Below the pieces are notes generated by a model. It saw only the letters and a program-made list of their open reading frames with translations. It was not told the origin of the DNA and searched no databases. From Pseudoxanthomonas sp. CF125 (lineage in GTDB: Bacteria > Pseudomonadota > Gammaproteobacteria > Xanthomonadales > Xanthomonadaceae): a stretch of DNA of 64,000 bases. The position numbers were made by a program, and so were the translations under genes. Shown in pieces: positions 43,633-53,323 of the stretch. Numbering within the stretch: the stretch's first letter is position 1; every line of letters starts with the position of its first letter. Where the stretch lies: positions 62,001-126,000 of the forward strand of contig NZ_FNLD01000003.1 of the NCBI RefSeq assembly GCF_900104085.1. Direction: 5' to 3'.

Positions 43633-45276
43633 TCAGACCGAGAACTTCCGTCGCCCCCGCTCGACCGACATGCGGTGGGCGCCCGCTAGGGCCGTGCTGC
43701 GCGACTTCGTCGTTCGCATGAACAGCCACTCGCCTGCGACACGCTGCGGAGTGATGTCGATCATCATGTAGCCGCGCTGGCTGGTGTCGGCCCAAACCAG
43801 CTCGGGATTCGTGGCGACAAAGGCGCCGGCGACGTCCTTTGGGTTCGCCGCCAACTGTTCTTCCATGCCATTGGAAGTAACGCTATGGCCGGCGAATTCG
43901 ACACCGGCGGGTTGTCCATCTTCCGCCAGCGAATACGCCCAGGCATTGTGGCTGTCGCCCGACAGCATCACCAGATCCGCATCCGCGTGCTGGGCCGCCC
44001 GCAGCAGGCGCGAACGGGCCGCGGGATAGCCGTCCCAGCGATCCATCCACATCGGCAGGCCGAGTTTGGAAGCGCGCACGTCTTTCTTGAACTTGTCCAC
44101 GGCCCGCTCGCCCGCTTCAGGGCGAACCCAGTCCGGCATCGCTTCCGGCATCAAGGTGCGTCCGATGATCGTTCCCATGCCGACCATCTGCCAGGTGGAA
44201 GCGGGCGCGTTGCGCTTCAGCTCGTGCGCCAGCCAGGATTCCTGTTCCGAGCCGAGCATGGTCGCCGTGGGATCGCGCCAGGCGCCATCGCGGAAATTGC
44301 GCAGCGCCGCTTCCGGATCGCTGGCCTGGTGCGCCTGGGCCAGCTCCGCCGACGCCGGTCGCGTGCGCGCCAGAAGGCGCGATTCGGTGCGGTACAGCGT
44401 GGCGAGTGTACCGATGGAGTAGGCCTTCCACGGCTCTTCCGATACAGGCATCCACTCGCGGTACGCCTGCATCGCGGCCGCGCGGCGCGTATTCCAATCC
44501 CCTTCGGACTGCGGCTGGTGATTCTGCGCGCCGCCTTCCCAACTGTCGTTGGTGATTTCGTGGTCGTCCCACAGCGCGACCATCGGGGCCATCTGATGGA
44601 GCTTCTGCAGATCCGGATCGGCACGGTAGCAGGCGAAGCGCAGGCGATAGTCGATCAAGCTGATCATCTCGTGGTCGTGCGCGGGCATGACTTCCCGGCC
44701 TGCGACACGATCCTTGTCCTTGTACGAAGCGATTCCGTACTCGTAGATGTAATCGCCCACGTGCAACCACAGATCCAGATCGTCGCGCGCCGCCGCGTGG
44801 GCGTAGGCATTGAACCAGCCCATCGGCAGGTTGGAGCAGGAGAACAAGCCCAGCCCGAAGCGGTCGACGTCGCCGACCGGCAGCGTCTTGGTGCGCCCGA
44901 CCGGAGATTTGCCGCCGTCTGGCGCAATGAACCGATACCAGTAGCTCGTGCCAGGTTGCAGACCCTCCATCGTCAGCTTGGCCGTCCAGTCGCGGTACGC
45001 GCCGGTGCGCACGCTTCCACTTGAAACCACACGCGTGAAATCGCGGTCGAGTGCGACTTCCGCGTCCAGTCGGACTTCGTCGACGCTCGCAGCCGGTGCG
45101 TAGCGTGTCCACAGCAGCATGGAGTCGGAAGCCGGCTCGCCACTGGCGACGTTGTGGGTGAAACCCCTGGCTCCCAGCACTTCGGCGGAAAGACTGCGGC
45201 CGACAGGGAGCATCAACGCCCCCAGGCCAAGCGCTCCGCCGACGACAAGACGCCGACGTTCGATGTTCACCGTCAT
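43633..45276 (-). CDS. PhoD-family alkaline phosphatase/phosphodiesterase, Tat-exported
   Basis: 547 aa. Twin-arginine leader (ERRRLVVGGALGLGALMLP), Fn3-like domain (GFTHNVASGEPASDSMLLWTR), then the metallophosphatase core: GLGLFSCSN, LWLHVGDYIYEYG, ALWDDHEITNDSW and LSGDSHNAWAY, with Asp/His/Asn metal ligands for Fe-Ca in PhoD. Releases phosphate from mono- and diesters in the periplasm. Start ATG 45276 overlaps the upstream stop by 4 nt. It is the last gene of a sigma-FecR-TonB receptor run. Confidence 0.93.
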   Translation of the reverse strand: MTVNIERRRLVVGGALGLGALMLPVGRSLSAEVLGARGFTHNVASGEPASDSMLLWTRYAPAASVDEVRLDAEVALDRDFTRVVSSGSVRTGAYRDWTAKLTMEGLQPGTSYWYRFIAPDGGKSPVGRTKTLPVGDVDRFGLGLFSCSNLPMGWFNAYAHAAARDDLDLWLHVGDYIYEYGIASYKDKDRVAGREVMPAHDHEMISLIDYRLRFACYRADPDLQKLHQMAPMVALWDDHEITNDSWEGGAQNHQPQSEGDWNTRRAAAMQAYREWMPVSEEPWKAYSIGTLATLYRTESRLLARTRPASAELAQAHQASDPEAALRNFRDGAWRDPTATMLGSEQESWLAHELKRNAPASTWQMVGMGTIIGRTLMPEAMPDWVRPEAGERAVDKFKKDVRASKLGLPMWMDRWDGYPAARSRLLRAAQHADADLVMLSGDSHNAWAYSLAEDGQPAGVEFAGHSVTSNGMEEQLAANPKDVAGAFVATNPELVWADTSQRGYMMIDITPQRVAGEWLFMRTTKSRSTALAGAHRMSVERGRRKFSV

Positions 45277-46478
45277 GGCATTCCCTCTTCTTTCACCGGA
45301 ACCAGTGGCTGTTGCGCATCTCCCGTCCATCGCATCAAGGTGAGATCGGAGGTTTGCGCGCCCTTGTTGCCCGAGCTAGCCGAGAGATAGAACAATCCCC
45401 GACCCATAGGCTGGAAACCCACATCGGACTTCTGATTCCAACCGCGTACGCCGGTGGCAGGATCCTTCAAGCCGTCATCGGCCAGTTCTAGCCGTTGGCC
45501 TTGCTCCCAGCCATCGCCGCCGGCGCTCGGCACGCCGACCAAGTCGCCCATCACCGGTTGCGTGCGCGCCTCGACCGCAAACAATTGGTAGTTGGGGAAG
45601 GATTTTTTCTTGCCCCGGTAGACGCCCATGAACCACCGCTGCAGCGTTTCGTCGTAGGAAAGGTTCTGCACGCCGTAGCTGGTGTTGCCGGTATGGACGA
45701 AGTACTTCCCTCGCGGCGCAGTCGGGCCGCTGCGGTGCGGTTCCCCCTCGGTCAGCGACCTGACGTACTTGGCCCAGTCACCGATGTCGTACTGAAGAAG
45801 CACTTGATGGTCGTTGTCGGCGCGCGCGGTGTCGCCGTAGATGCCATAGGCAACGGTGAGGTAGCGCGGACCATCGGCACGGCCGAAGGCAGGACCAAAA
45901 CCGATGCCGTCTATTCCGGAGCATCCGTAGCGGTGGTCCCGCGTACCGGCTGCGTTCTTATCGAGTTTTTGATCGCCGTCCATGTCAGCGGTGTAGTCCT
46001 TGACCACTTCCGGAAGATAGACGGTGCGTAGAATCTCCGTCCCGCTCGCTTCGATGCCGACACGGTCGATCCGCTTCGCGTCGATCACGGCAATGTAGAA
46101 GGCCTCGTCCTCTTTGTATTCGAGCGAGCCGTAAACCTTCCCATCGGCCGGATTGAAATCGAGGTCGCCCAGGTGACCGGTCCAACCGACAAGCGTACCG
46201 ACGAGCCTGCCGCTGAAATCGTATTTCGCCAGCAGATTGGTGAACGAGTAATAGATATAGCCGCCCTCTGTATCCACGGCGATACCTTGCACATGACCGG
46301 AAGGCCAAGTGCCGCCGTTCTGTTCGAGCGGCAGGCGGACCGATGGCGCTGTGGCGGCGGACTTGGCGGCCGCCGCCACGAAGATGGTGGAGAACAGAGT
46401 TGCAGCGACGCAGATCACGGATAGGGCGCGGCGTGCGGAACGCGCGCCGCATGGCAGGTAGCGATGCGGAATGGTCAT
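45273..46478 (-). CDS. Secreted beta-propeller protein of unknown function
   Basis: 401 aa with a signal peptide (ALSVICVAATLFSTIFVAAAA). Repeated strands such as VQGIAVDTEGGYIYYSFTN, GHLGDLDFNPADGKVYGSL and RWFMGVYRGKK suggest a NHL/SdiA-type propeller; a loop DMDGDQKLDKNAAG resembles a calcium-binding segment. No known family could be assigned. Sits between the TonB receptor and PhoD and is translationally coupled to PhoD, so it may bind the phosphorylated substrate. Confidence 0.75.
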   Translation of the reverse strand: MTIPHRYLPCGARSARRALSVICVAATLFSTIFVAAAAKSAATAPSVRLPLEQNGGTWPSGHVQGIAVDTEGGYIYYSFTNLLAKYDFSGRLVGTLVGWTGHLGDLDFNPADGKVYGSLEYKEDEAFYIAVIDAKRIDRVGIEASGTEILRTVYLPEVVKDYTADMDGDQKLDKNAAGTRDHRYGCSGIDGIGFGPAFGRADGPRYLTVAYGIYGDTARADNDHQVLLQYDIGDWAKYVRSLTEGEPHRSGPTAPRGKYFVHTGNTSYGVQNLSYDETLQRWFMGVYRGKKKSFPNYQLFAVEARTQPVMGDLVGVPSAGGDGWEQGQRLELADDGLKDPATGVRGWNQKSDVGFQPMGRGLFYLSASSGNKGAQTSDLTLMRWTGDAQQPLVPVKEEGMP

Positions 46479-46504
46479 GGTGTCATCGGTTCCGGGAACA
46501 GGCT

Positions 46505-49500
46505 TCAGAATCTCGCCTTGATGCCGAAATTCCACATCGAGCCGTAGATGGTGTACTGCTGAACGCGGCTGGGGATGTTGGAGTAGATGATGTCGGGTTC
46601 GTTGAAGATGTTGCGCCCCGCGAGTTGCAGTTCGACGTTCTTCGAGAGTTTGTAGCTGGCGCTGATGTTCCACAGCTCGCGCGCGGTGTGGTAGAGAACG
46701 CCGTTGTTGGCGGTGGTGGGCGTGTTGCTCAAGGCGCTGACGCGATACTCGCCCTGCCGGTTGCCGTTGATCTGCAGGTCGAAGCGGCCGTAGTTGTAGC
46801 GAAGCCCCCAGTTGGCCGCCCGCTCGGGCATGTTCTGGCGCTCGCCGTCGGCATCGATCGAGGTGATCGAGCCGTAAAGACTGAGGCCCTTGAGCGCGCC
46901 AGGCAGGAAGGTCAGCTGCTGGCTGTACTCGAAGGTCAGGCCTTCGTTGGTGCTGGTTCCAGGCAGGTTCTGCGTGCTGCGGAAGGTGTAGCCGGCGTAT
47001 TCGTCGGGGTCGAAGCCGACATCTTCGGGATCGACGGTGACGCCGGTGACCTGCATGTCCGTCATGTCGAGCTTGTAGTAGGACAGGCCGAGGATGCCGG
47101 AGGGCTCCAGGTAATACTGCAGACTGGCGAAATACTTGGTGGAGTGTTCGGGTTTCAGCTCCGGATTCGGTACCGTGACGATCATCGTGTCGTCGTTCAC
47201 CGAGACGACGCCACCCAGATTCCCGTAATCGGGGCGCAGGATGGATTCGCTGAAGGCGAGTTGGCCGACCAGCTTCTCGGTGAAGTCGTACTTGACCCCG
47301 CCGCTGAGGAACCAGTCTTCGTATTCGCCACGGCGGGTGGAATAGGCGCCGTTGTTGTACTGGTACAGCAGGCCCTCGACGGTGTTGACCGAAAGACCGG
47401 CTTCGGTCACTTCGCTCACCGGGCGGACGTCGGCGATCCTGGCGGCCGTCTTGGTCTTCTCGTAGCGCAAACCCAGGTCGAAGCGGGCATCGCCGATGCG
47501 CGTCTGGGCCTCGAGGTAGGCGGCGTCGATCTGTTCCTGGATGCGCTTGTCGTTGTCGAGCTTGCGCTTCAGGTTGCCCACGGTGTCGGGGATGAAATAC
47601 TCGGGGTGTTCCTTGTAGATGTCGTAGGTCGCATAGTTGCTGTCCGCGCGCCAGTTCTGGTCGTTCATGTTGCCGGCGTCGAAACCGTTGATTTCGAACT
47701 GGTAGTTATGCGTCCAGGGAATGACGGCCGCAGGATCCCTCTGGGTCATGTCGCGGTTGGGTCCGACGTACTGGAATTGCTGGAAGGAACCCTCGTTGGT
47801 CCTCCAGTCGTTCTTGCGGCTACCCAGGCCGCCCATCAGCGTGACCGGCAGCTCCTGGATGGTGAGCAGCTTCTTCAGGTCCAGATAACCGCCGTACTGG
47901 TCGTTGATGGCGTCGGACTCGGCGGTGCGGACGTTGTTGCCGATATCCGCGTCGCGATTGAAGTTGGCCGGGTCGCCCCAGGGACGACCGGCGGTCTGCG
48001 TGAGCATCCACTCGTTCGAGTCCTCCGAGGGGCGGTCGAGGGTGAAGCCGATGCCGGTCAGCCAGCTGTCGGTGCGCTGGAAGAAGCCCTCGCTGGTGTC
48101 GCGGAAGTTGAACTCGGATCTGGAATAGCTGCCGCGGAGCGTGGCCTCCAGGGTGTCGTTCTTGAATTCGAGCTTCGGGGCAACGGTATAGGTAGGGGTT
48201 CCTGCGTAGCGGTGCGAGTATTCGGTTCTCAGGCGGGTGTTGGTACCGTTGGGGTTCACCACGATGTGCGTAGGCGTGGAATCCGGCGTGGCGTAGGTTG
48301 CTGTAGGAGTGCCGAAGTAGAGAAAGGTGTACTGGTTGAAATACTCGACGTCGTAGAACGAGTAGGTGCTGCGCAAAGAGAAGACGAGTTCGTCCGTGAT
48401 CTGGTAGTCCGTGCTCAGGTTGGCGGCCGTGCGGCTCGTCATCTTCGGGCCGGGGCGCCACATCAGGCGATACGGCATGACCCGGCCATCGGGGAGATAG
48501 GACCAGTCGGTCTGGATACGGTCCTGCTGAACGTAGTTGGCGTTGTAGCTGGTGTTGAACTCCACGCCCAAACGACCGTCCAGGAAAACGTCGCCGAAGC
48601 CGAACTGGCCGGAGGGGTAGATGGTCGAATGCTTCCTGTCGTCGGGGAAATACTTGCGGGAGAGCGTGGAGTCGGAGGTGCCGACGCCGCCGAGCTGGAA
48701 AACGAGCTGGCGGCCGGTGCGATTGAAGGCGTACTTGCTGCGCAGGTTGATCTGTCCGCCGGGGGAGTCGGCGTCCATGCGGGCGCTGAGCGTGTTGTTG
48801 AGTTCGATCGACTCGATGCCGGTGATGGACATCTGCTCGAAGGAATTCTGGCGGCCGCTGTTGTTGTTGGAAGTGGCGGTGGCCATGCGGGCGCCGTCCA
48901 CGGTGAAGGTGGAATACTTCGGGTCCAGGCCGCCGATGCGCACGGCGGTGGCGTCCACTTCGGTGTAGTCCAGGGAAATGCCGGGCATGGACTTCATGAA
49001 CTCGCCCACATCGCCCATGGTGAGGGCACCGTAGTTGTCGGCGGCGACCACGTTCTTCGCGTTCATCGCGGCGCGGCGTTCCATGATGGCGCTGGCCTGG
49101 CCTTCGCGCTTGGCGGTGACCTGGATCATGTCCATCTCGACCGCGTCGCCGCCGCCCGGGGCGGTGTAGGAAGGCACCCTCAGTTCGAAATCCAGCGTTT
49201 CCACCTGGCCTGCGACCACGTCGACGACCGTCTTCGACTCCTGCAGACCGGTGTACTTGGCTACGACGGTAACTTTTCCGGCCGGCACGCCGGCGAGGCG
49301 GAAACTGCCGCCATCCTCGGAATAGGCGACGATCGTGGTGCCCTCGACGCGGATCTCGGCATTGCGCACGTATTCCCCGGTTGCGGTGTTGAGGACGCGG
49401 CCACGCACACTGCCACTGCCTATCTGCTGCTCCGACCGCGTACGACCGGATCCGCCGCCGGCTTTCTGCAGCAGAATGACGTTGCCTTTATCGGACTTTA

Positions 49501-49762
49501 TTTCCAGGCCTGTTCCTTGCAGCAACCGGCGCAAGGCTTCGCGCGCATCCATTTCGCCGACGATCGCCGGCGTGTTGATGCCTTCCAGCGTTCCTGCCGG
49601 CGCGATGATCTGCACCTGCGCCTGGCGGGCCAACTCGGGAATGGCGGTGACCGCGGGCTGCGCGGAAACTTCGAACTTGCGCTGTTGCGCCATCGCCTGG
49701 GAATTGAAAGCCAGCGCAGCGGCGACGGCAGCGGACAGCAGGATTTTGTTGCGACGATTCAT
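46505..49762 (-). CDS. TonB-dependent outer-membrane receptor/transducer with STN domain
   Basis: 1085 aa. Signal peptide (AALAFNSQAMAQ), then STN domain (IPELARQAQVQIIAPAGTL ... ALRRLLQGTGLEI), carboxypeptidase regulatory-like fold (SVRGRVLNTATGEYVRNAEI), plug (IMERRAAMNAKNVVAADN, STFTVDGARMAT) and 22-strand barrel ending in terminal Phe (WNFGIKARF). The STN domain passes a ligand signal to FecR, whose gene lies directly upstream together with a sigma factor. Imports a large ligand, perhaps a phosphorylated or glycosidic compound judged by the PhoD and propeller neighbours. Confidence 0.93.
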   Translation of the reverse strand: MNRRNKILLSAAVAAALAFNSQAMAQQRKFEVSAQPAVTAIPELARQAQVQIIAPAGTLEGINTPAIVGEMDAREALRRLLQGTGLEIKSDKGNVILLQKAGGGSGRTRSEQQIGSGSVRGRVLNTATGEYVRNAEIRVEGTTIVAYSEDGGSFRLAGVPAGKVTVVAKYTGLQESKTVVDVVAGQVETLDFELRVPSYTAPGGGDAVEMDMIQVTAKREGQASAIMERRAAMNAKNVVAADNYGALTMGDVGEFMKSMPGISLDYTEVDATAVRIGGLDPKYSTFTVDGARMATATSNNNSGRQNSFEQMSITGIESIELNNTLSARMDADSPGGQINLRSKYAFNRTGRQLVFQLGGVGTSDSTLSRKYFPDDRKHSTIYPSGQFGFGDVFLDGRLGVEFNTSYNANYVQQDRIQTDWSYLPDGRVMPYRLMWRPGPKMTSRTAANLSTDYQITDELVFSLRSTYSFYDVEYFNQYTFLYFGTPTATYATPDSTPTHIVVNPNGTNTRLRTEYSHRYAGTPTYTVAPKLEFKNDTLEATLRGSYSRSEFNFRDTSEGFFQRTDSWLTGIGFTLDRPSEDSNEWMLTQTAGRPWGDPANFNRDADIGNNVRTAESDAINDQYGGYLDLKKLLTIQELPVTLMGGLGSRKNDWRTNEGSFQQFQYVGPNRDMTQRDPAAVIPWTHNYQFEINGFDAGNMNDQNWRADSNYATYDIYKEHPEYFIPDTVGNLKRKLDNDKRIQEQIDAAYLEAQTRIGDARFDLGLRYEKTKTAARIADVRPVSEVTEAGLSVNTVEGLLYQYNNGAYSTRRGEYEDWFLSGGVKYDFTEKLVGQLAFSESILRPDYGNLGGVVSVNDDTMIVTVPNPELKPEHSTKYFASLQYYLEPSGILGLSYYKLDMTDMQVTGVTVDPEDVGFDPDEYAGYTFRSTQNLPGTSTNEGLTFEYSQQLTFLPGALKGLSLYGSITSIDADGERQNMPERAANWGLRYNYGRFDLQINGNRQGEYRVSALSNTPTTANNGVLYHTARELWNISASYKLSKNVELQLAGRNIFNEPDIIYSNIPSRVQQYTIYGSMWNFGIKARF

Positions 49763-49851
49763 GGTCTAAGTTCTCAACAGGGGCCGCGTGCAGTCGGCAT
49801 TGAAAACAGAGAGTCCCGATGAATGCGGTTTCCGCTATCTGTCAAAAAAAA

Positions 49852-50853
49852 TTAATGTGCGCGGGCAACGATGATGCGGCCGTCTTCCTGCCGCACTTGC
49901 GCGTCGAACACTTCCGCGACGGCACGACTGAAACCAAGCGGATTGTTGACCGCGAACAATCCGGTCACCTGCATCCGCGCCAGATCCGGGTCGGCGATGA
50001 CGATGGGCGTATCGCTGTAGCGCGCATAGACGGCCGCTGCTTCGGCCAGTGTTTCGCCCTGGAGGGCGATCTTTCCTTCCCGCCATGCCAACTCGCGGCC
50101 CATTTGCCCGGAGGAAAGCGGCGTCGGATTCCACTCGTCCCCTTTTCCTTGCGGTAACGACAAACCGGTATTCGGCGTCAGCGGAGTTTTGGACGACTGC
50201 GTCGCTCCTGCCAGAACGACACTGCCTTCCTGCACCAGCACCTGCGCGGGCCGGCCTTCAAGCTTGCGCACGACGAAGGTGGCCGCCGTGGCCTCCAAGC
50301 GACTTCCATCGATTTCCACCAATGTCGGCACCGCCGCTCCGGCGCCTTCGATCAGCACTTCGCCTCGCAGGACGCGTATCCGCCGCCGCCCTTCCTCGCC
50401 GTACACCTTGATGCGGGTATCGGTGTTGAGCGTCACCGTGGCCCCGTCTCCCAGCGGCACCGTGCGCATCTCCCCTTTGGCAGTGGCGTAGGCCGTGGGC
50501 ATCTGCAACGTGGCCATCAGCATCACGACCAGCACCAGCGAAGCGGCCATGGCGCCGCCCCATTCCACCAGGCGCCGCCGGCGGCGCCCGGCGTGGGGGC
50601 CAGGCGAGGTAACGACTACCGCAGGTCGAAAGTCCTCAGGATCGTATTGCGGGCCCAGCGCGCGCGCGGACTCGCTGCGCATCCATACGGCCCTGGCGCG
50701 CGTGAACGCCCCACGGCGTCGCCGGTCGCCCGCCAGCCATTGCTTCAACTCCCGGGCTTCGCTGGCGGACAGGGGCGCACGATCCATCCTCGCCACCCAT
50801 TCCGCGGCGATCCGGTCAATGTCCTGGCTGGTTTCGCGTTCTTCCACTGGCAC
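49852..50853 (-). CDS. FecR-family anti-sigma regulator
   Basis: 333 aa. N-terminal DUF4880 segment (DIDRIAAEWVARMDRAPLS ... WLAGDRRRRGAFTRARAVW), single membrane helix (MAASLVLVVMLMATL), then the periplasmic FecR core (TVPLGDGATVTLNTDTRIKV) with a C-terminal STN-contact region LARMQVTGLFAVNNP. Holds the sigma factor at the membrane until the STN receptor is occupied. GTG 50853 is used; GTG 50847 (AAGG 7 nt upstream) is equally good. Overlaps the end of the sigma gene by 38 nt. Confidence 0.9.
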   Translation of the reverse strand: MPVEERETSQDIDRIAAEWVARMDRAPLSASEARELKQWLAGDRRRRGAFTRARAVWMRSESARALGPQYDPEDFRPAVVVTSPGPHAGRRRRRLVEWGGAMAASLVLVVMLMATLQMPTAYATAKGEMRTVPLGDGATVTLNTDTRIKVYGEEGRRRIRVLRGEVLIEGAGAAVPTLVEIDGSRLEATAATFVVRKLEGRPAQVLVQEGSVVLAGATQSSKTPLTPNTGLSLPQGKGDEWNPTPLSSGQMGRELAWREGKIALQGETLAEAAAVYARYSDTPIVIADPDLARMQVTGLFAVNNPLGFSRAVAEVFDAQVRQEDGRIIVARAH

Positions 50854-51457
50854 GCCTTTTTTCCCGCTCCAACTGACTAGAGGTTTTGGCGGGTGGGTTT
50901 CCGCCACTGGCGAACCAATCTCCCAACCAGCGGATCCCCCGGACGATGTGTTTTTCGATCGTATTCTCCGAAAGGCCCATCCGGGCGGCGATTTCCCGCT
51001 GCGACAAACCACGGACGCGACGCAGGACGAAGGCCTCGCGTGTCTGCCCCGGCATGCTTGCGATCACTTTGGCCAGTTGGCGCAGGTCGTCATGCGCAAT
51101 GGCGCTTTGTTCCGGGGTAGCCGCGTCGTCGGCGAAATCCACCATCCCCAGATCTTCGACCGCAAGGATCGACACGATCCGTGCCCGCCGGATATTGCGG
51201 ACCACCAGCGAATGGGCCACCTGGAAAAGATAGGCGCGCGGATTCAGGATGTCGTCCACGCGTTCGCGCTCGGCCAGCAGCGCATAGCTTTCCTGCACGA
51301 TATCGTCGATGTCGAATGCAGCCGGCGCCCATCGGCGCGACAACCAGCCTCTGAGTGCCCCCTCATGCGGCAGGACGTGATGCATGAACCAGCGCGTTCG
51401 CTCGACATCCTCCAGAGCGTCCTCCATGCCGCTCTCTACTTCAGTTCGATCAGACAC
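50816..51457 (-). CDS. ECF sigma factor (FecI-like)
   Basis: 213 aa. Region 2: DIDDIVQESYALLAERERVDD and PRAYLFQVAHSLVVRNIRRARI; region 4: MPGQTREAFVLRRVRGLSQREIAARMGLSENTIEKHI, as in FecI/PvdS. GTG 51457 has GGGG upstream; ATG 51427 is the alternative and the region before 51457 lacks sigma character. C-terminal extra tail of about 25 residues (KTSSQLEREKRRASGR). Directs transcription of the receptor operon that follows. Confidence 0.9.
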   Translation of the reverse strand: MSDRTEVESGMEDALEDVERTRWFMHHVLPHEGALRGWLSRRWAPAAFDIDDIVQESYALLAERERVDDILNPRAYLFQVAHSLVVRNIRRARIVSILAVEDLGMVDFADDAATPEQSAIAHDDLRQLAKVIASMPGQTREAFVLRRVRGLSQREIAARMGLSENTIEKHIVRGIRWLGDWFASGGNPPAKTSSQLEREKRRASGRTRNQPGH

Positions 51458-51916
51458 CCAGATTCCCCAGCATCCGCCACTTGGCAAAGGCCAGAAGATG
51501 CTATTCGGCACGCATGACATCCATGTTTCAGCTGCTCGCGGATCACACGGCGGGACGGATCTGGCGCAGCCTAGCTCAGGCGTCGATGTCTGCTTCGACC
51601 GAGAACGGACATCGAAGAAGCAGCTTGGCCGAATGCTCGAGACCACTTACGAGCCGCTTCAACTCAGCCGGGCCTGGGCGAGCCGTTATCCTGCGACACA
51701 ACCAAGGATATTCCCGCATGAGTCATTGGTCATCCAAGTCGGCATGACCCGAGCTAGGATCAAAGCTTCTGCAAAAAGGTCGAGCTCTCGGCCGACCACC
51801 GCTGCAAGCCTCCGGCCTCCAGATACGCTCCCTGCTGTGGGGGGAATCACAAGTTGGCCGCTCATGGAAAGCATAAGTTGGCCGGCCTGACTCATGGATG
51901 GGCCGGTGTTGCCTTC
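51458..51916. other. About 460-nt stretch with a degenerate repeat and a direct repeat
   Basis: Contains a weak copy of the dispersed repeat at 51585-51613 (GATGTCTGCTTCGACC...AACGGACATC) and two CAAGTTGGCCG/TAAGTTGGCCG blocks at about 51852-51887 that resemble the end of an insertion sequence. No gene supported. Confidence 0.4.
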
Positions 51917-53323
51917 CTACGCTTTACCAGGAGCGGCCGGCTCGGGAATTGCACGCGGCGCGGGCAGCCAAATCTCGATCCCAAAACCACCGCCATCGAG
52001 TCCGACACCACAGCGCAGCCGTCCCCCATGTGAATTGACTACACGTTCGACCAAGGACAGGCCCATGCCGCTGCCCAGCGCGCGGTGGCCATCTCCGGCG
52101 CGGTAGAAACGCTCGAACACCTGCTGGTGCTCCCCGTCGGGAATGCCTGGACCATCGTCGGCAACGACCAGAGTCGCCATTCGCGCGCGTCCCTCGCCCT
52201 CCACCCCGGTTTTTAGCCACACACGCGTGCCGGGGCCGCCGTGGCGCAGCGCGTTGTCGAGTAGATTGCGGACCAATATCCCAAGATCGTCGATGTCGCC
52301 ATACACTGGGGCGTGCCCGGCCTCAACCTCGATTGACTGATCAGAGCGCAGCGCGACCAATTCGAACTCGTCGGCGACCATACCGACGACCATCGCCAAG
52401 TCGACGTTTGCCGCGCGTGCGGCGCTACCGCCGGCCTCTACTCGCGCGGCGTCAAGCAGCTGTTGCGCCAAGCGCGAGGCGCGTTCGATTCCGGTAATAA
52501 GATGCTCAAGCGCTACACGTGCTTCTTCGCGACCTCCTGCATGTTGCAGCACTTGGGCCTGGGCCAGCAACGCAGCCAAGGGAGTACGCAGTTCATGCGC
52601 AGCCTCGCTAACGAACTCACGTTCGTGCTGCAAAGATTTTGTCAAACGCGCCATCAAGTGGTTGAACGACCGCACCAACGGCATGAACTCGTCAGGCAAC
52701 TCCCGCTCCGGCAAGGACGCCAAGTCTAGCGGTCCACGCGTGGCAAGCGCCTCGCTGACCTGTAGCACTGGTCGCAAGGACCAGTGGATCACTAACCAGA
52801 TCGCGATGCCGATGCCCAACAAAAGCATCAGCGCCGTGCCAAGGCTCGCACCCAGCCAACGCATTACCTTGGCGTGCACCGTTGATCGTGGCGTGCCAGT
52901 TTGCACCTGTATTCGTCCACGTGCATCGCTGACCGCATATACACGCCACGGGACGCCAGAAATAGTCGTTTCCCCAAAACCATCTATGAATCTCGGCACC
53001 ATCGCGTGCGTCGGCGCGGCTCGCGACGACATCAATCGCCGCTGGGTGCCGCGCTCCCAAACCTGGAAGCCAAGCGCATCGAACTTTCCGCCCGGCGGGG
53101 GCGCCTCCCCTCCAAGCGTGAACTGCCTTTGCTGCCTTCCCGCAGTCACCATGTCTTCCGGTAACGATTGCAAGATCTGTTCAGCGATATTGCGCAACAT
53201 GGCGTCGGTGTCGCTGCCTTGCCGTGCCGTCATGTCTAGATACTGGATCGCGAACCAGCTGCTCCATGCAACGAACACCACAGCGGCCAGCGCAAACAGA
53301 AGTCGGGTCCGCAGAGCGCGCAT
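51917..53323 (-). CDS. Sensor histidine kinase (OmpR-system, QseC/PmrB-like)
   Basis: 468 aa. Two TM helices (LLFALAAVVFVAWSSWFAIQ and LGTALMLLLGIGIAIWLVI) flank a periplasmic sensor; HAMP; HisKA with SEAAHELRTPLAALLAQ (His); HATPase with LLDNALRHG, DDGPGIPDG and GSGMGLSLVER. ATG 53323 overlaps the response-regulator stop by one base (TGATG), so both are made together. Partner of the regulator just upstream. Confidence 0.93.
   Translation of the reverse strand: MRALRTRLLFALAAVVFVAWSSWFAIQYLDMTARQGSDTDAMLRNIAEQILQSLPEDMVTAGRQQRQFTLGGEAPPPGGKFDALGFQVWERGTQRRLMSSRAAPTHAMVPRFIDGFGETTISGVPWRVYAVSDARGRIQVQTGTPRSTVHAKVMRWLGASLGTALMLLLGIGIAIWLVIHWSLRPVLQVSEALATRGPLDLASLPERELPDEFMPLVRSFNHLMARLTKSLQHEREFVSEAAHELRTPLAALLAQAQVLQHAGGREEARVALEHLITGIERASRLAQQLLDAARVEAGGSAARAANVDLAMVVGMVADEFELVALRSDQSIEVEAGHAPVYGDIDDLGILVRNLLDNALRHGGPGTRVWLKTGVEGEGRARMATLVVADDGPGIPDGEHQQVFERFYRAGDGHRALGSGMGLSLVERVVNSHGGRLRCGVGLDGGGFGIEIWLPAPRAIPEPAAPGKA

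Noticed and set aside
46343-49822. 1159-aa plus-strand frame opposite the TonB receptor
   Set aside because: Shadow; the minus strand has STN, plug and a terminal Phe barrel.
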